A stretch of 17,973 nucleotides of DNA from Chloroflexota bacterium (GCA_021845945.1 JAJZRD010000052.1:1-17973); one strand, 5' to 3'. Positions 5,749 to 13,650 are shown, counted from the stretch's first letter. Program-made: numbers and translations. Notes: a model not told the origin generated them from the letters alone.

Positions 5749-7591
5749 TGAGGTTCAGCTCCGCCAGCTTGGTCGGGGTGGGCACCCCCTCGGCCGTCCA
5801 ACCGAACAGCTTGTACAGTTCCACCATCGCCTTGCGGTGGGTCTCCTCGTCCACCGCCTTGCCCGCGAGCGGTCCGCTCTCGAAGGCCGTGTGCAGTCGC
5901 TTGGGCATGACGTCGTCGGCGCTGGTGAACCCCTCCCGGAGGTTGAACAGTCGGGGCAGGGTTATCGACCGCTCGCCAACCTTGTGGATCTCGAAGAAGG
6001 TGGTGTTCCAGCCGGTGATGGCGTTGATCATCTCGGTCATCTGGGCCGGGCTCCAGGGGATCAGGACGCAGGTGACGAAGCTGTTGACCAGGTAGCGCCA
6101 GACGCCATCGTAGTAGAAGACCCGGAGCTTGTTCTCCCCGAAGTCTTCCATGGGCACCGGCTCCAGGATGCCCATCGACTTGATTCGCTCCAGGCTGGCC
6201 CCAGGGCCGACGTACATCGGGTCGTGGATGTTGTGCACGTGGTCGGCACCGGTTGCCGACAGGGCGTAGCCCAAGCCGAGACCTTTCTTGAAGCGGGGCT
6301 CGTGCATGGGCAGCTCCTGCCCCTTGACGTGCATCGCGTAGTCCTTCGCCCGGCCACCTATCTGGGCGGCCGCGCGCTGCACCCCCTCCGCCAGCAAGTC
6401 GCCCAGCCCCCGACGCTGGACGATCATCTCGACCATCTGCACCATCGCCTCGGCGTTGCCGAAGGTCAGCCTCAGCCCGTCGGTGTCCTTCTCAGTGAGC
6501 AGGCCGTTCTCGAAACACTCCATCGCGAAGGCGATGCTGGCACCGGTGGAGATGGTATCGATGCCGTAGGCGTTGCAGAGGGCGCTGGCCTTCGCCACGG
6601 CTCCCAGGTCGCCGATCCCGCAGCATGAGCCCAGGGCGCCTATGGTCTCGTACTCGGGGCCGCCCCACAGCGGCTCCACGTTCCAGGGCTCGCCGACCTT
6701 GACCTCTCGCTTGCAGTGCACGGGGCAGGCGTAGCAGCTCCCGCGGCCGACCAGGATGGTGTTCTTCATGGCCTCGCCGCTGATCTTCTCCGCCCTCTCG
6801 AAGGAGCCCTCGCGGAAGTTGCGCGTCGGCAAACCCCCCGAAGCGTCCAGTCCCATGACGCCGTTGGCGGTACCGAGGTCGTTCAGGGCGAAGGCGTACT
6901 TGTTCCAGTTGGCCACCATCCACCTGCTCAGCTCCCGGATCTTGTCCGGGTCGGCCATGGCCGGTCCGCCCTTGCCCCGCACCGCGATAGCCTTCAGCTT
7001 CTTGGAGCCCATCACGGCTCCCATGCCGGTGCGACCCGCGGCGTGGGTCACGTCGTTCAGGATGGCGGCGTACCGGACGAGTCTTTCACCGCCCGGACCG
7101 ATGGTGGCAAAACGCAGGTTGTCCTCGCCCACCTCCCGTCGAATGGCGGCCTCGGTGTCGGCCGTCGTCTTGCCCCAGAGGGAGCTGGCGTCCTTGATCT
7201 CCGCCCTGCCGTCCACTATCAGCAGGTAAACCGGCTTCTCTGACTGGCCCTCCACGATGATGGCGTCGAAGCCGGCGTGCTTCAGCTCTGCCCCGAAGTA
7301 GCCTCCCCCCTGGGAATCGCCGAATCCTCCGGTCAGGGGCGACTTGGCGCCGACACCGTTGCGCCCGCTACCGGCGAGGGGGGCGCCGGTAACGGGGCCC
7401 GTGGCGAAGATGAGCCTGTTCTCCGGTCCCAGGGGATCGACGCCGGGCTTGAGTTCCTTCATGAGGTAGTAGGCGATGAAGTTGGTGCCGCCGAAGTAGC
7501 TCCGGTAGAAGCTTTCGTCGGGCTCCTCGACAAGGATGGTGCGGCTCGACAGGTTTACCCGCAGAAGCTTGCCGTTGAATCCGTAGGGCAT
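5732..7591 (-). CDS. aor: aldehyde ferredoxin oxidoreductase (tungsten enzyme)
   Basis: A 619-residue member of the AOR family, the length of archaeal and bacterial enzymes. These cytosolic proteins oxidise aldehydes to carboxylic acids, or run in reverse, with ferredoxin as electron partner and a tungsten bis-pyranopterin cofactor. The N-terminal domain has GKLLRVNLSSRTI and YFGGTNFIAYYL, followed by the cofactor-binding GRNGVGAKSPLTGGFGDSQ and THAAGRTGMGAVMGSKKLKAI. The 4Fe-4S ligands are C286-x2-C289-x3-C293 plus C508. ATG 7591 has GGGGTGAT about 9 bases upstream. No MoaD-like, ferredoxin-like or tungstate-transport gene is next to it. Whether it prefers aromatic, aliphatic or sugar aldehydes, or acts like benzoyl-CoA reductase-associated relatives, cannot be told. 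Confidence 0.95.
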   Translation of the reverse strand: MPYGFNGKLLRVNLSSRTILVEEPDESFYRSYFGGTNFIAYYLMKELKPGVDPLGPENRLIFATGPVTGAPLAGSGRNGVGAKSPLTGGFGDSQGGGYFGAELKHAGFDAIIVEGQSEKPVYLLIVDGRAEIKDASSLWGKTTADTEAAIRREVGEDNLRFATIGPGGERLVRYAAILNDVTHAAGRTGMGAVMGSKKLKAIAVRGKGGPAMADPDKIRELSRWMVANWNKYAFALNDLGTANGVMGLDASGGLPTRNFREGSFERAEKISGEAMKNTILVGRGSCYACPVHCKREVKVGEPWNVEPLWGGPEYETIGALGSCCGIGDLGAVAKASALCNAYGIDTISTGASIAFAMECFENGLLTEKDTDGLRLTFGNAEAMVQMVEMIVQRRGLGDLLAEGVQRAAAQIGGRAKDYAMHVKGQELPMHEPRFKKGLGLGYALSATGADHVHNIHDPMYVGPGASLERIKSMGILEPVPMEDFGENKLRVFYYDGVWRYLVNSFVTCVLIPWSPAQMTEMINAITGWNTTFFEIHKVGERSITLPRLFNLREGFTSADDVMPKRLHTAFESGPLAGKAVDEETHRKAMVELYKLFGWTAEGVPTPTKLAELNLSWAAS

Positions 7592-7625
7592 GAGTCTGTA
7601 TCACCCCATTCCATGAGAATAGCCT

Positions 7626-7641
7626 TGCAGGTTGTCCTGCA
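7626..7641 (-). promoter_or_regulatory. small hairpin in the AOR upstream region
   Basis: TGCAGG and CCTGCA form a 6-bp stem with a 4-base loop about 35 bases upstream of the AOR start. No convincing promoter was identified in 7592-7748. The role is unknown. Confidence 0.2.
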
Positions 7642-7712
7642 GCTGGTTGGTGGAATAGGCCTACGTCGCCGGTGAGGAGCATAGGGTACTACAGTCGGGA
7701 AGAGGTTGAAAA

Positions 7713-7773
7713 CCGCGGCTACCGAGGCACGTCCGCCGACTCCGCGGGTCAGGGGCGACCCGCGGCTACTGAG
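7713..7773. repeat. GC-rich intergenic repeat: direct repeats plus hairpin
   Basis: CCGCGGCTAC[C/T]GAG occurs at 7713-7726 and 7760-7773, matching at 13 of 14 positions. Between them CCGCGGGTC (7742-7750) and GACCCGCGG (7757-7765) form a perfect 9-bp hairpin with a 6-base loop. The hairpin overlaps the stop codon of the small minus-strand gene and could terminate it. The arrangement looks like a dispersed chromosomal repeat. Confidence 0.45.
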
Positions 7774-7967
7774 TTCGGTCGAGAGGCTACTTTTCGGGCG
7801 GCCCTCACGGTCTCCTGAGTGCGCTCCAGCGGCCGGATCCGCAGCACGAACCAGCCGATAGCCGCGAAGATAAGCCCCAGCACCAGAAACACCCCCGCTA
7901 TCACCGGGGAGGCGATCACCGAAGACATGGGCGGCGCGAGACTTACGACGGCGTAGATGGCCGCCAC
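7749..7967 (-). CDS. small membrane protein, unknown function
   Basis: A 72-residue protein with one clear membrane span (about residues 18-41, IASPVIAGVFLVLGLIFAAI then GWFV) and a weaker hydrophobic stretch at 3-13. It ends with a positively charged cytosolic tail, LRIRPLERTQETVRAARKVA. I chose the GTG at 7967 because AGAGG lies about 7 bases upstream. The ATG at 7928 gives 59 residues but has no ribosome site. It diverges from the MerR gene across a 153-base region that holds the MerR promoter. I do not recognise it. The hydrophobic-plus-basic pattern supports a real gene, but small size leaves doubt. Confidence 0.45.
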   Translation of the reverse strand: MAAIYAVVSLAPPMSSVIASPVIAGVFLVLGLIFAAIGWFVLRIRPLERTQETVRAARKVASRPNSVAAGRP

Positions 7968-8043
7968 GATGAGCCTCTTGGCTCGGGCGGCAGGGAGGCA
8001 ACAACTGTGCCGTTCTATGTCTGCTGGCCCGCGAACGAGCACC

Positions 8044-8090
8044 TTACGTTTACGTGAGCTGTTGACTCTTACGTAAGAAGTAGCTATGCT
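8044..8090 (+). promoter_or_regulatory. merR promoter with repeated TTACGT operator
   Basis: TTGACT (8062-8067), a 17-base spacer and TATGCT (8085-8090) make a good sigma70 promoter for the regulator-exporter operon. The spacer contains the perfect palindrome CTTACGTAAG (8068-8077). Two further TTACGT copies sit in tandem at 8044-8049 and 8050-8055 just upstream of the -35 box. The site is well placed for autoregulation by the MerR protein. MerR activators usually use 19-20 base spacers, so repression is as likely as activation. Confidence 0.6.
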
Positions 8091-8120
8091 GGCGCCGGAC
8101 ACTCGGAGCGGAGGTGGCGG

Positions 8121-8561
8121 ATGTCGAGCCTGCTGCAGATCGGCGACGTGGTGGGGCGCACCGGACTCACCCATCGGGCCCTTCACTACTACGAGGAGAT
8201 AGGGCTGCTGGTACCCAGCGTCAAGCTGGAAGGCGGCATGAGGCTGTACACGGAAGAGGATCTGCTCCGGATCGATCGGATCCTGGAGCTGCGGGAGCTG
8301 CTGGGGCTCTCCCTCAAGGAGATCAAGCGGATGCTGGAGGCCGAGGAGTCCCGGGCGGCGCTGTTGCGGGCTGCTCAAAGGGAGTCGAACCCCGAGAGCC
8401 GCCGGGCCGACCTGGAGAAGGCGCTCGCCATCGCCCAGGAGCAGCTCGACCAGGTGCGAGCCCGCCTGGAGCAGATGCGGATCCTGGAGGGCCGCCTGGC
8501 GGACGAGCTGCAGAGCCTGCGCGAGGCGCTGGAGTCCCCTGCCAGCGACAACGGGAAGTGA
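8121..8561 (+). CDS. MerR-family transcriptional regulator of the adjacent ABC exporter
   Basis: A 146-residue protein. The winged helix-turn-helix domain covers about 1-75 and shows the family hallmark GLTHRALHYYEEIGLLVPS and the wing GGMRLYTEEDLLRI. The C-terminal half (about 95-137) is a long coiled coil for dimerisation. It contains no cysteine, so it is not a typical metal or redox MerR; the short effector part fits sensing of a small organic compound or the exporter's substrate. GGAGGTGG lies close upstream of the ATG. The ATPase gene starts 3 bases after its stop codon, so regulator and exporter form one operon, which points to control of that exporter. Confidence 0.92.
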   Translation: MSSLLQIGDVVGRTGLTHRALHYYEEIGLLVPSVKLEGGMRLYTEEDLLRIDRILELRELLGLSLKEIKRMLEAEESRAALLRAAQRESNPESRRADLEKALAIAQEQLDQVRARLEQMRILEGRLADELQSLREALESPASDNGK

Positions 8562-8564
8562 AAC

Positions 8565-9581
8565 ATGGCGATCCTTTCTGACCAGGGCTTCGTGGAGAGA
8601 CCGGTCATCCGGGTCGAGGGGCTGAAGAAGAGCTTCGGCGAGATCGCCGCCGTGGACGGCGTCTCCTTCGAGGTGCGCCCCGGCGAGATCTTCGGCTTCC
8701 TGGGCCCCAACGGGGCCGGCAAGACCACCACCATCAAGATGCTGTGCACCCTCCTGAAACCCACCGCCGGCCGCGCCCTCATCGTCGGCCACGACGTGGT
8801 CGCCGAGGCCGCCGCCGTCCGAGCCGGCATCGGGATCGTTTTCCAGGACAACACCCTGGATGAGTACCTCACGGCGGATCAGAACCTCCGCTACCACGCC
8901 ATGATCTACCACGTCCCCCGCGGCCAGCGGGAGGAGCGGATTCAGCGGATGCTCGAGTTGGTGGACCTGGCGGATCGCCGGTCCGACGTAGTGCGCACCT
9001 TCTCGGGCGGCATGAAGCGGCGGCTGGAGATCGCCAGGGCCCTGCTCCACCTGCCCCGGGTGCTCTTCCTGGACGAGCCCACCGTCGGGCTGGATCCCCA
9101 GACCCGCCACTACGTCTGGGAGTACCTGCGGGAGATGCGGCGGAAGCACAACATCACCATCTTCCTCACCACCCACTATATGGACGAGGCGGAGAACGCC
9201 GACCGCATCGCCATCATCGACTACGGCCGCATCATCGCCCTGGACACCCCGGCGGCCCTGAAGCGAATGGTGGGTGGCGACGTGGTCACCCTCTCCACGG
9301 CCGACGACGAGCGCGCCCGCCAGGAGATCTCGACCCGGCTGGGGGTCGAGGAGATCCTCCAGCGGGACGGCCACCTCACCTTCGAGGTGGAGAACGGGGA
9401 GTCTTTCGTACCCCGGTTGGTTAGCAGCCTCGGTGTGCCGGTGCGAACGGTCTCGGTGCGCAGCCCGGGGCTGGACGACGTCTTTCTCCGCCTCACGGGC
9501 AAGGCGATCCGGGACGAGGAGGCAGGGAGCGCCGACCGGCTGAAGTCGCGGCTGCGGGAACGAGGGAGGATAAAGCGATGA
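8565..9581 (+). CDS. ABC transporter ATP-binding protein, DrrA-like
   Basis: A 338-residue nucleotide-binding subunit of an ABC-2 exporter. It has Walker [10 protein letters not shown] (47-55), Q-loop Q94 in [12 protein letters not shown], signature [10 protein letters not shown] (146-155), Walker B VLFLDEPT (166-173) followed by VGLDPQTR, and the switch histidine H204. The stretch after about 240 is the C-terminal regulatory extension seen in daunorubicin-resistance ATPases (DrrA), ending [18 protein letters not shown]. It powers export through the permease encoded next, whose ATG overlaps its stop codon (ATGA). Export of a drug, antibiotic or lipid-like compound is typical of the family; the substrate here is unknown. 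Confidence 0.95.
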   Translation: MAILSDQGFVERPVIRVEGLKKSFGEIAAVDGVSFEVRPGEIFGFLGPNGAGKTTTIKMLCTLLKPTAGRALIVGHDVVAEAAAVRAGIGIVFQDNTLDEYLTADQNLRYHAMIYHVPRGQREERIQRMLELVDLADRRSDVVRTFSGGMKRRLEIARALLHLPRVLFLDEPTVGLDPQTRHYVWEYLREMRRKHNITIFLTTHYMDEAENADRIAIIDYGRIIALDTPAALKRMVGGDVVTLSTADDERARQEISTRLGVEEILQRDGHLTFEVENGESFVPRLVSSLGVPVRTVSVRSPGLDDVFLRLTGKAIRDEEAGSADRLKSRLRERGRIKR

Positions 9582-10393
9582 GCGTTTCCGTGGAAACCCG
9601 AAGGGGCAGGGGTCCCCAGGGGGTGGTCGCGGCTGCCCTGGGGATGTTCGACCCGGAGGCCGTATGGATGATCTGGCAGCGCGACCTGGTGCGCTTCCGC
9701 CGGCAACCCACCCGGCTGTACGGTTCCATCGTCCGGTCGGTGGTCTGGCTCTTCGCCCTGGGCCTCGGGCTGCGCCAGTCCTTCGTGCCGGTGTCCGGCA
9801 TGAACTACACCCAGTTCATCTTCCCCGGCGTCATCGCCATGGCGCTGATCTTCGCCTCCCTCCAGTCGGCCATATCGGTCATCTGGGACCGAGAGTTCGG
9901 TTTCCTCAAGGAGGTGATGGTGGCCCCCATCCCCCGCTCCTCCCTCCTGCTGGGCAAGGCGCTGGGCGGGGCCTCCACCGCCACCCTCCAGGGGATAATC
10001 GTCCTGGCCTTTGCGCCCCTGGCCGGCGTTCCCCTGACCGTCACCTCGGTGGTGGCCGGGGTGGCGCTGATGTTCCTCACCTCCATAGCCATGACCTCCC
10101 TGGGCCTGGTGATCGCCGTGCGGATGACCGACTTCGAGGGCTTCGGCAGCATCCAGAACATGGTGGTGATGCCGATGTTCCTGCTCTCGGGGGCGATGTT
10201 CCCCACCAACGACCTGCCGGTATGGTTGAGCGCCCTGTTGGTGGCGAACCCCCTCTCCTACGGGGTCCACGCCGTCCGGGGGGTGCTGCTGAACTACTAC
10301 AACTATCCCCTCGCTCTGGACGTGGCGGTGCTGAGTGTCTTCAGTGGGGCCGCGCTGTCCATCGCCCTCTGGCTGGTGGAGCGGGAGGGGTGA
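9578..10393 (+). CDS. ABC-2 type permease, DrrB-like
   Basis: A 271-residue inner-membrane permease with about six membrane spans, beginning after a cytosolic amphipathic region (IWQRDLVRFRRQPTRL, about 32-47). The conserved region VIWDREFGFLKEVMVAPIPR (about 102-121) is the family's loop following the second span. NPLSYGVHAVRGVLL (about 224-238) is the typical stretch before the last spans. It overlaps the ATPase gene by 4 bases, implying translational coupling and a two-component exporter. A dispersed GC-rich repeat follows the stop codon. Confidence 0.95.
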   Translation: MSVSVETRRGRGPQGVVAAALGMFDPEAVWMIWQRDLVRFRRQPTRLYGSIVRSVVWLFALGLGLRQSFVPVSGMNYTQFIFPGVIAMALIFASLQSAISVIWDREFGFLKEVMVAPIPRSSLLLGKALGGASTATLQGIIVLAFAPLAGVPLTVTSVVAGVALMFLTSIAMTSLGLVIAVRMTDFEGFGSIQNMVVMPMFLLSGAMFPTNDLPVWLSALLVANPLSYGVHAVRGVLLNYYNYPLALDVAVLSVFSGAALSIALWLVEREG

Positions 10394-10402
10394 TGGCGAT
10401 CT

Positions 10403-10423
10403 CCCTCTCCCTCTGGGAGAGGG
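10403..10423. repeat. CCCTCTCCC hairpin repeat after the exporter operon
   Basis: CCCTCTCCC and GGGAGAGGG form a perfect 9-bp stem with a 3-base loop, 10 bases after the permease stop codon, followed by GTCGGGGTGAGGGCGAGG. I recall very similar intergenic sequences in many bacterial genomes. It may also end the exporter transcript. Confidence 0.5.
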
Positions 10424-10498
10424 TCGGGGTGAGGGCGAGGGCCAGGCAACAGCTAGTGCTGGGGTCTTGTGCCCCGCTGGAAAGGGCAGGGGCGATAG

Positions 10499-11058
10499 AT
10501 GGCATCGGAGAGCGGCGACCCCAGGGCGCCCCGCATCGGAGTGACCTGGGTTACCCCCGGGGAGAGGGTCAGCGACAACTACCTGGAGGCCGTGAGGAGG
10601 GCCGGGAGTGAGCCGGTTCCTCTGCCCAGTGAGTCGGATTGCTGGGAGGCCGAGCTTCGAGACGTCGATGGCCTCATGCTGACGGGCGGCGTGGACGTGG
10701 ATCCGGATCTCTACGGCGTGGAGAAGAGGGCGGAGTGCCAGCCGCCCGACCCCGTGCGGGACCGGCGGGAGACCGAGGCCTTGCGCTTCGCCCTGGAGCA
10801 GGGGCTGCCGGTGCTCGGCATCTGTCGGGGGTTCCAGTTCCTCAACGTCTATCTCGGGGGCACGCTGCTCCAGGACATCCCCACGGAGAGGCCCGAGGCC
10901 CTCACCCACCATCGCCCCGAGGGGGCGGAGCGCTCCAGGAGGGGCTGGAGAGCGCGGACGGGCGGTTCCTGGTGGGGGTGCAGTGCCACCCCGAGCGTCC
11001 CGGCGAGGCGCCGGAGATGGAGGCGGTGTTCCGAGCCCTGGTGGATGCGGCCCGCCAA
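10499..11058 (+). pseudogene. decayed peptidase C26 / gamma-glutamyl-GABA hydrolase-like class I glutamine amidotransferase
   Basis: The first about 143 residues are an intact N-terminal part of a PuuD-like hydrolase: RIGVTWVTPGERVSDNYLEAV, the oxyanion region MLTGGVDVDPDLYG, and the nucleophile elbow LGICRGFQFLNVYLGGTLLQDI with Cys109. After HHRPEGAE (about 10930) the frame is lost. The C-terminal part LESADGRFLVGVQCHPE, with the catalytic His codon at 10987, continues in the frame two bases on. About 50 residues that normally lie between these blocks (the HHQ and APDG region) are missing, so an internal deletion removed the segment and shifted the frame. The open frame then reads nonsense to 11227, into the opposing ATPase gene. 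The ATG at 10499 has AGGGGCG upstream. The product is almost certainly inactive. Confidence 0.8.
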
Positions 11059-11068
11059 ATCCGTGGCC

Positions 11069-11806
11069 TTACGAACGCCCTGTTCCTGCCTTCGCCGGCT
11101 GCTGAAGCCCCTCGGGCTCGTCCTGGTGGTTCGGCTGGTCGCCGTCGATCCGGCCGTCCTTGAGCCGGACGGTCCGCTGCACGTAGCGGGTGTTCTCGGG
11201 GTTGTGGGTCACCACCAGCACCGTTAGCCCCTCGCGGTTCAGGGTCCTCAACAGCTCCATCACCTCGGCCCCCGTCTGGGTGTCCAGGCAGCCCGTCGGC
11301 TCGTCGGCCAGGATGACGGGCGGCTGGTTGACGATGGCCCGGGCGATGGCGACCCTCTCCTGCTCACCGCCGGAGAGCTGGCTGGGCAGCCGGTGGTCCT
11401 TGTCGCCCAATCCCACCCGTTCCAGGGCCGCCTGGGCCATCTCCGCCTGCTCCCGGTGAGGGCATCGGCTGATGGCCATGGGCAGCATCACGTTTTCCAG
11501 GGCGGTCAGGTAGGGCACCAGGTGCTGCTGCTGGAAGACGAACCCCAGATACTCGTGGCGGAAGTCCGCACGCCGCTCCGAGGAGAGGGCGTAGACGTCG
11601 ATGTCGTCCATCATGACCACGCCGGAGGTGGGCGGGTTCATGGCCCCCAGGACGGTGAGCATCGTGCTCTTCCCGCTCCCGGAGGGGCCCATGATGGCCA
11701 CCATCTCCCCCTCTCCTACCTGCAGGTCCACCGCCTTCAGCGCCGCCACCGGCAGCCCACCGCTGGTGTAGCTCTTGCTCACCTGCCGCAAGTCGATTAG
11801 AGCCAA
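11069..11806 (-). CDS. ABC transporter ATPase, MacB/LolD type (partner of the FtsX-like permease)
   Basis: A 245-residue ATPase. It has Walker A GPSGSGKST (40-48), Q-loop Q92 in GFVFQQQHLVPYLT, signature LSGGEQERVAIARAI (from 144), Walker B VILADEPT (164-171) followed by GCLD, where most relatives have GNLD, and switch H201. ABC proteins of this class energise FtsX-fold permeases by mechanotransmission rather than by classical import. The start is the TTG at 11806, with AGGAGG 6 bases upstream. An in-frame ATG at 11833 lies inside an inverted-repeat element and would add an unlikely N-terminus. It lies 72 bases behind the permease gene, separated by that hairpin, and ends 10 bases from the remains of the C26 pseudogene. 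Confidence 0.93.
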   Translation of the reverse strand: MALIDLRQVSKSYTSGGLPVAALKAVDLQVGEGEMVAIMGPSGSGKSTMLTVLGAMNPPTSGVVMMDDIDVYALSSERRADFRHEYLGFVFQQQHLVPYLTALENVMLPMAISRCPHREQAEMAQAALERVGLGDKDHRLPSQLSGGEQERVAIARAIVNQPPVILADEPTGCLDTQTGAEVMELLRTLNREGLTVLVVTHNPENTRYVQRTVRLKDGRIDGDQPNHQDEPEGLQQPAKAGTGRS

Positions 11807-11820
11807 TCTGTTCCTCCTGG

Positions 11821-11873
11821 AGCTATCAGCCATCAGCCTTCAGTTCGTCCGGGATGGCTGACAGCTGATAGCT
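11821..11873. repeat. imperfect hairpin repeat between permease and ATPase genes
   Basis: AGCTATCAGC (11821-11830) pairs with GCTGATAGCT (11864-11873), and TCAGCC (11833-11838) with GGCTGA (11856-11861), with two mismatched positions between. The stem could attenuate or protect the operon mRNA, changing the ATPase-to-permease ratio. The left arm resembles 2413-2430 closely, suggesting a dispersed repeat family. Confidence 0.5.
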
Positions 11874-11878
11874 GATTG

Positions 11879-13033
11879 CTAAATGCTTCGCAGCGCTTCC
11901 GCCGGATCGAGGGCCGAGGCCCGCAGGGCCGGGTAGAGGCTGCCCAGCAGCCCCACCAGCAGCGCCAGCCCCAGGGCCCACCCGGCCAGCAGCGGATCCC
12001 ACGACACGGGTGCCTCCAGCTGCGCCACCCGCTGGGCTATGATGGAGCTGCCGAGGGTTCCCACGGTCCAGCCCACCAGTCCGCTCATCAGGCTGAGCAG
12101 CAGCGCCTCCATCAGGATGATCCGCACCACGTGGCTCTTGCGGAAGCCCACCGCCCGGAAGATGCCGATCTCTCGGGTTCGCTCGTTGACGCTGGACATC
12201 ATGGTGGTCAGCACCACCAGCCCCCCGACCAGCAGCACCACGGCCGATACGGCCAGGGAGAAGTTGCCCAGCTGCTCCACCGTCTGCTCTCGGGACTTCA
12301 TCACCTGGGCCAGGGCCGTCACCTTCGCCTGGGGCAGCTTCTCCCCGATCTGCTCCACGATCTGCTCGATGGGGCAGGTGGAGCAGAGGGCGCTCACCTC
12401 CACCAGGCTAACCTTGCCGGGCTTGCCAAACAGATCCTGGACGACGCCCAGGTCGGCGTAGATCAGCCCGTCCTCCTGGTTGCCGATGGGGTTCAGCACG
12501 GCGGCCACGGTGAAAGGGCGACCCAGGATCTGCAGCGGGCTCCCCGGCCCCACCTTCAGCCGCTGGGCCGCCTCCTGGCCCAGGATCAGATGGTCGGGTC
12601 CCTCGGGCTTCTGGCCCTCGTAAGTCCACCACCGCTTCAGCCTCAGCTCCTCGGGGAAATCGACCCCCACCAGAAGGACCCGGGTTCCCCCCACCTCCGC
12701 TGCCCCCAGCAGCTTCGGGGCGACGGTGCTGATGTTCTCCGCGTTCTTGATGGTTCGTATGGAGGCGACGTCGGCGGCGCTCAACTCCTGGACCGCGGTG
12801 CTGACCCCCACGGCCACCCCCCCGTAGGAGAGGGAGAGGTCGTCGGATCGGGGCACCATCAGGATGTTGGCGCCGTACTGGTCGATCTTCCGCTCCGTGT
12901 CGGCGCGCAGGGCCGTGGTGATGGCCAGCATGCTGACCACCGTGGCGACCCCCACGGCCAGCCCCAACACCAGCAGCAGCGCCTTGCCTCGCCGTCGCCG
13001 CAGGTTGTTCAGGGATATGGTGCTCAGTCGCAT
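11879..13033 (-). CDS. FtsX/MacB-type ABC transporter permease with periplasmic CxxC
   Basis: A 384-residue membrane protein of the FtsX fold: one N-terminal span (about 17-40), a large extracytoplasmic domain (about 41-255), then three C-terminal spans. It shows the conserved SSVNERTREIGIFRAVGFRK cytosolic loop (280-299) and LYPALRASALDPAEALR near the end. The external domain contains C217-S-T-C220 in LCSTCPIEQIVEQI, which could bind a metal or form a disulfide. The ATG at 13033 lies 2 bases after the stop codon of the DUF2318 gene, so translation is probably coupled. Its partners are that protein and the ATPase downstream, as in the p19-linked iron systems of Campylobacter. Lipoprotein or peptide export is an alternative. 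Confidence 0.9.
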   Translation of the reverse strand: MRLSTISLNNLRRRRGKALLLVLGLAVGVATVVSMLAITTALRADTERKIDQYGANILMVPRSDDLSLSYGGVAVGVSTAVQELSAADVASIRTIKNAENISTVAPKLLGAAEVGGTRVLLVGVDFPEELRLKRWWTYEGQKPEGPDHLILGQEAAQRLKVGPGSPLQILGRPFTVAAVLNPIGNQEDGLIYADLGVVQDLFGKPGKVSLVEVSALCSTCPIEQIVEQIGEKLPQAKVTALAQVMKSREQTVEQLGNFSLAVSAVVLLVGGLVVLTTMMSSVNERTREIGIFRAVGFRKSHVVRIILMEALLLSLMSGLVGWTVGTLGSSIIAQRVAQLEAPVSWDPLLAGWALGLALLVGLLGSLYPALRASALDPAEALRSI

Positions 13034-13035
13034 GG

Positions 13036-13650
13036 CTAGACCCTGGGCTTCCATGTGGCTACCTTCTGCTCGTCCACGGTGATCTTCCCGTCCACCACGC
13101 TGCTGGGCAGCACCTCGGGTGGATAGGCCTGGCAGCCGCCGGAGATCCCCCTGGAGCTCTCCAGATCCCAACGGGAACCGCAGGCGTTGCAGACCAGCTG
13201 GTTGCCCTCCAGGTGGAAGTTGGTGGAGTTGCAGGGCTCGCACATTCGGGTGGCGACCTTCACGACGCCGGAGGGGGTGGTGTAGGCCAGCAACGGGGTG
13301 GTGTTGTTGCCCTTCTTGTAGTCCCAGGCCACCAGCTTCTTCTGAGTTACCTCCTGCACGGTGATCCCGACCTTGCCGTTCTCGGTAGCGGCCGTGGAGG
13401 CCGGAACCTGCTGCAGCACCGCCGCGGCGGCGGTGGGGGTGGTGGTGCCGCTGTTGCGGAAGGTCATCAGCCCGACGAAGACGATCACCAGTGCCACGAC
13501 GCCAACGGTGACGTAGAAGCGGGGGCTGAGGCCGCTGCCTCCCCGCCGCTCGTCGGCAAAGCGCCGTCGCTTGTCCTCCCACCGGTCGGACCGGTCCCTG
13601 CCGCCCGCCGGCTCCCCGTAGTCTCCCTGTCTGCCTTTGTGCTTGCCCAT
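13036..13650 (-). CDS. DUF2318-type cysteine-motif (putative Fe-S or metal-binding) membrane protein
   Basis: A 204-residue protein: a charged cytosolic N-terminus (1-42), one membrane span (about 44-64, FYVTVGVVALVIVFVGLMTF), a Thr/Ala-rich linker and an external C-terminal domain. That domain carries C137-E-P-C140, C154-N-A-C157-G-S-R-W and later G-G-C173, the pattern of the DUF2318 family annotated as Fe-S-containing. Family members occur in iron-transport loci, including the Campylobacter p19 locus. AGGAGG lies about 6 bases upstream of the ATG at 13650. It leads a three-gene operon with the permease and ATPase, and a 15-bp BlaI-like box covers its promoter region. A role in iron or other metal capture at the membrane surface is inferred from family context. 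Confidence 0.88.
   Translation of the reverse strand: MGKHKGRQGDYGEPAGGRDRSDRWEDKRRRFADERRGGSGLSPRFYVTVGVVALVIVFVGLMTFRNSGTTTPTAAAAVLQQVPASTAATENGKVGITVQEVTQKKLVAWDYKKGNNTTPLLAYTTPSGVVKVATRMCEPCNSTNFHLEGNQLVCNACGSRWDLESSRGISGGCQAYPPEVLPSSVVDGKITVDEQKVATWKPRV

Noticed and set aside
7713..7773. Direct repeats as a possible CRISPR or attachment site
   Set aside because: There are only two copies, no regular spacers and no integrase or cas gene nearby.
8068..8077. CTTACGTAAG as a third BlaI box
   Set aside because: It has the same half-sites but lacks the 5-base spacer, so the half-sites would be on a different helical face; it more likely belongs to the MerR protein.
9221..10912. 563-residue minus-strand open frame across the DrrAB-like genes
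   Set aside because: The translation is His/Gly/Gln-rich shadow sequence opposite two well-supported genes.
11807..11833. ATG at 11833 as start of the ATPase
   Set aside because: It lies inside the inverted-repeat element, whereas TTG 11806 has AGGAGG at ideal spacing and gives a normal N-terminus.
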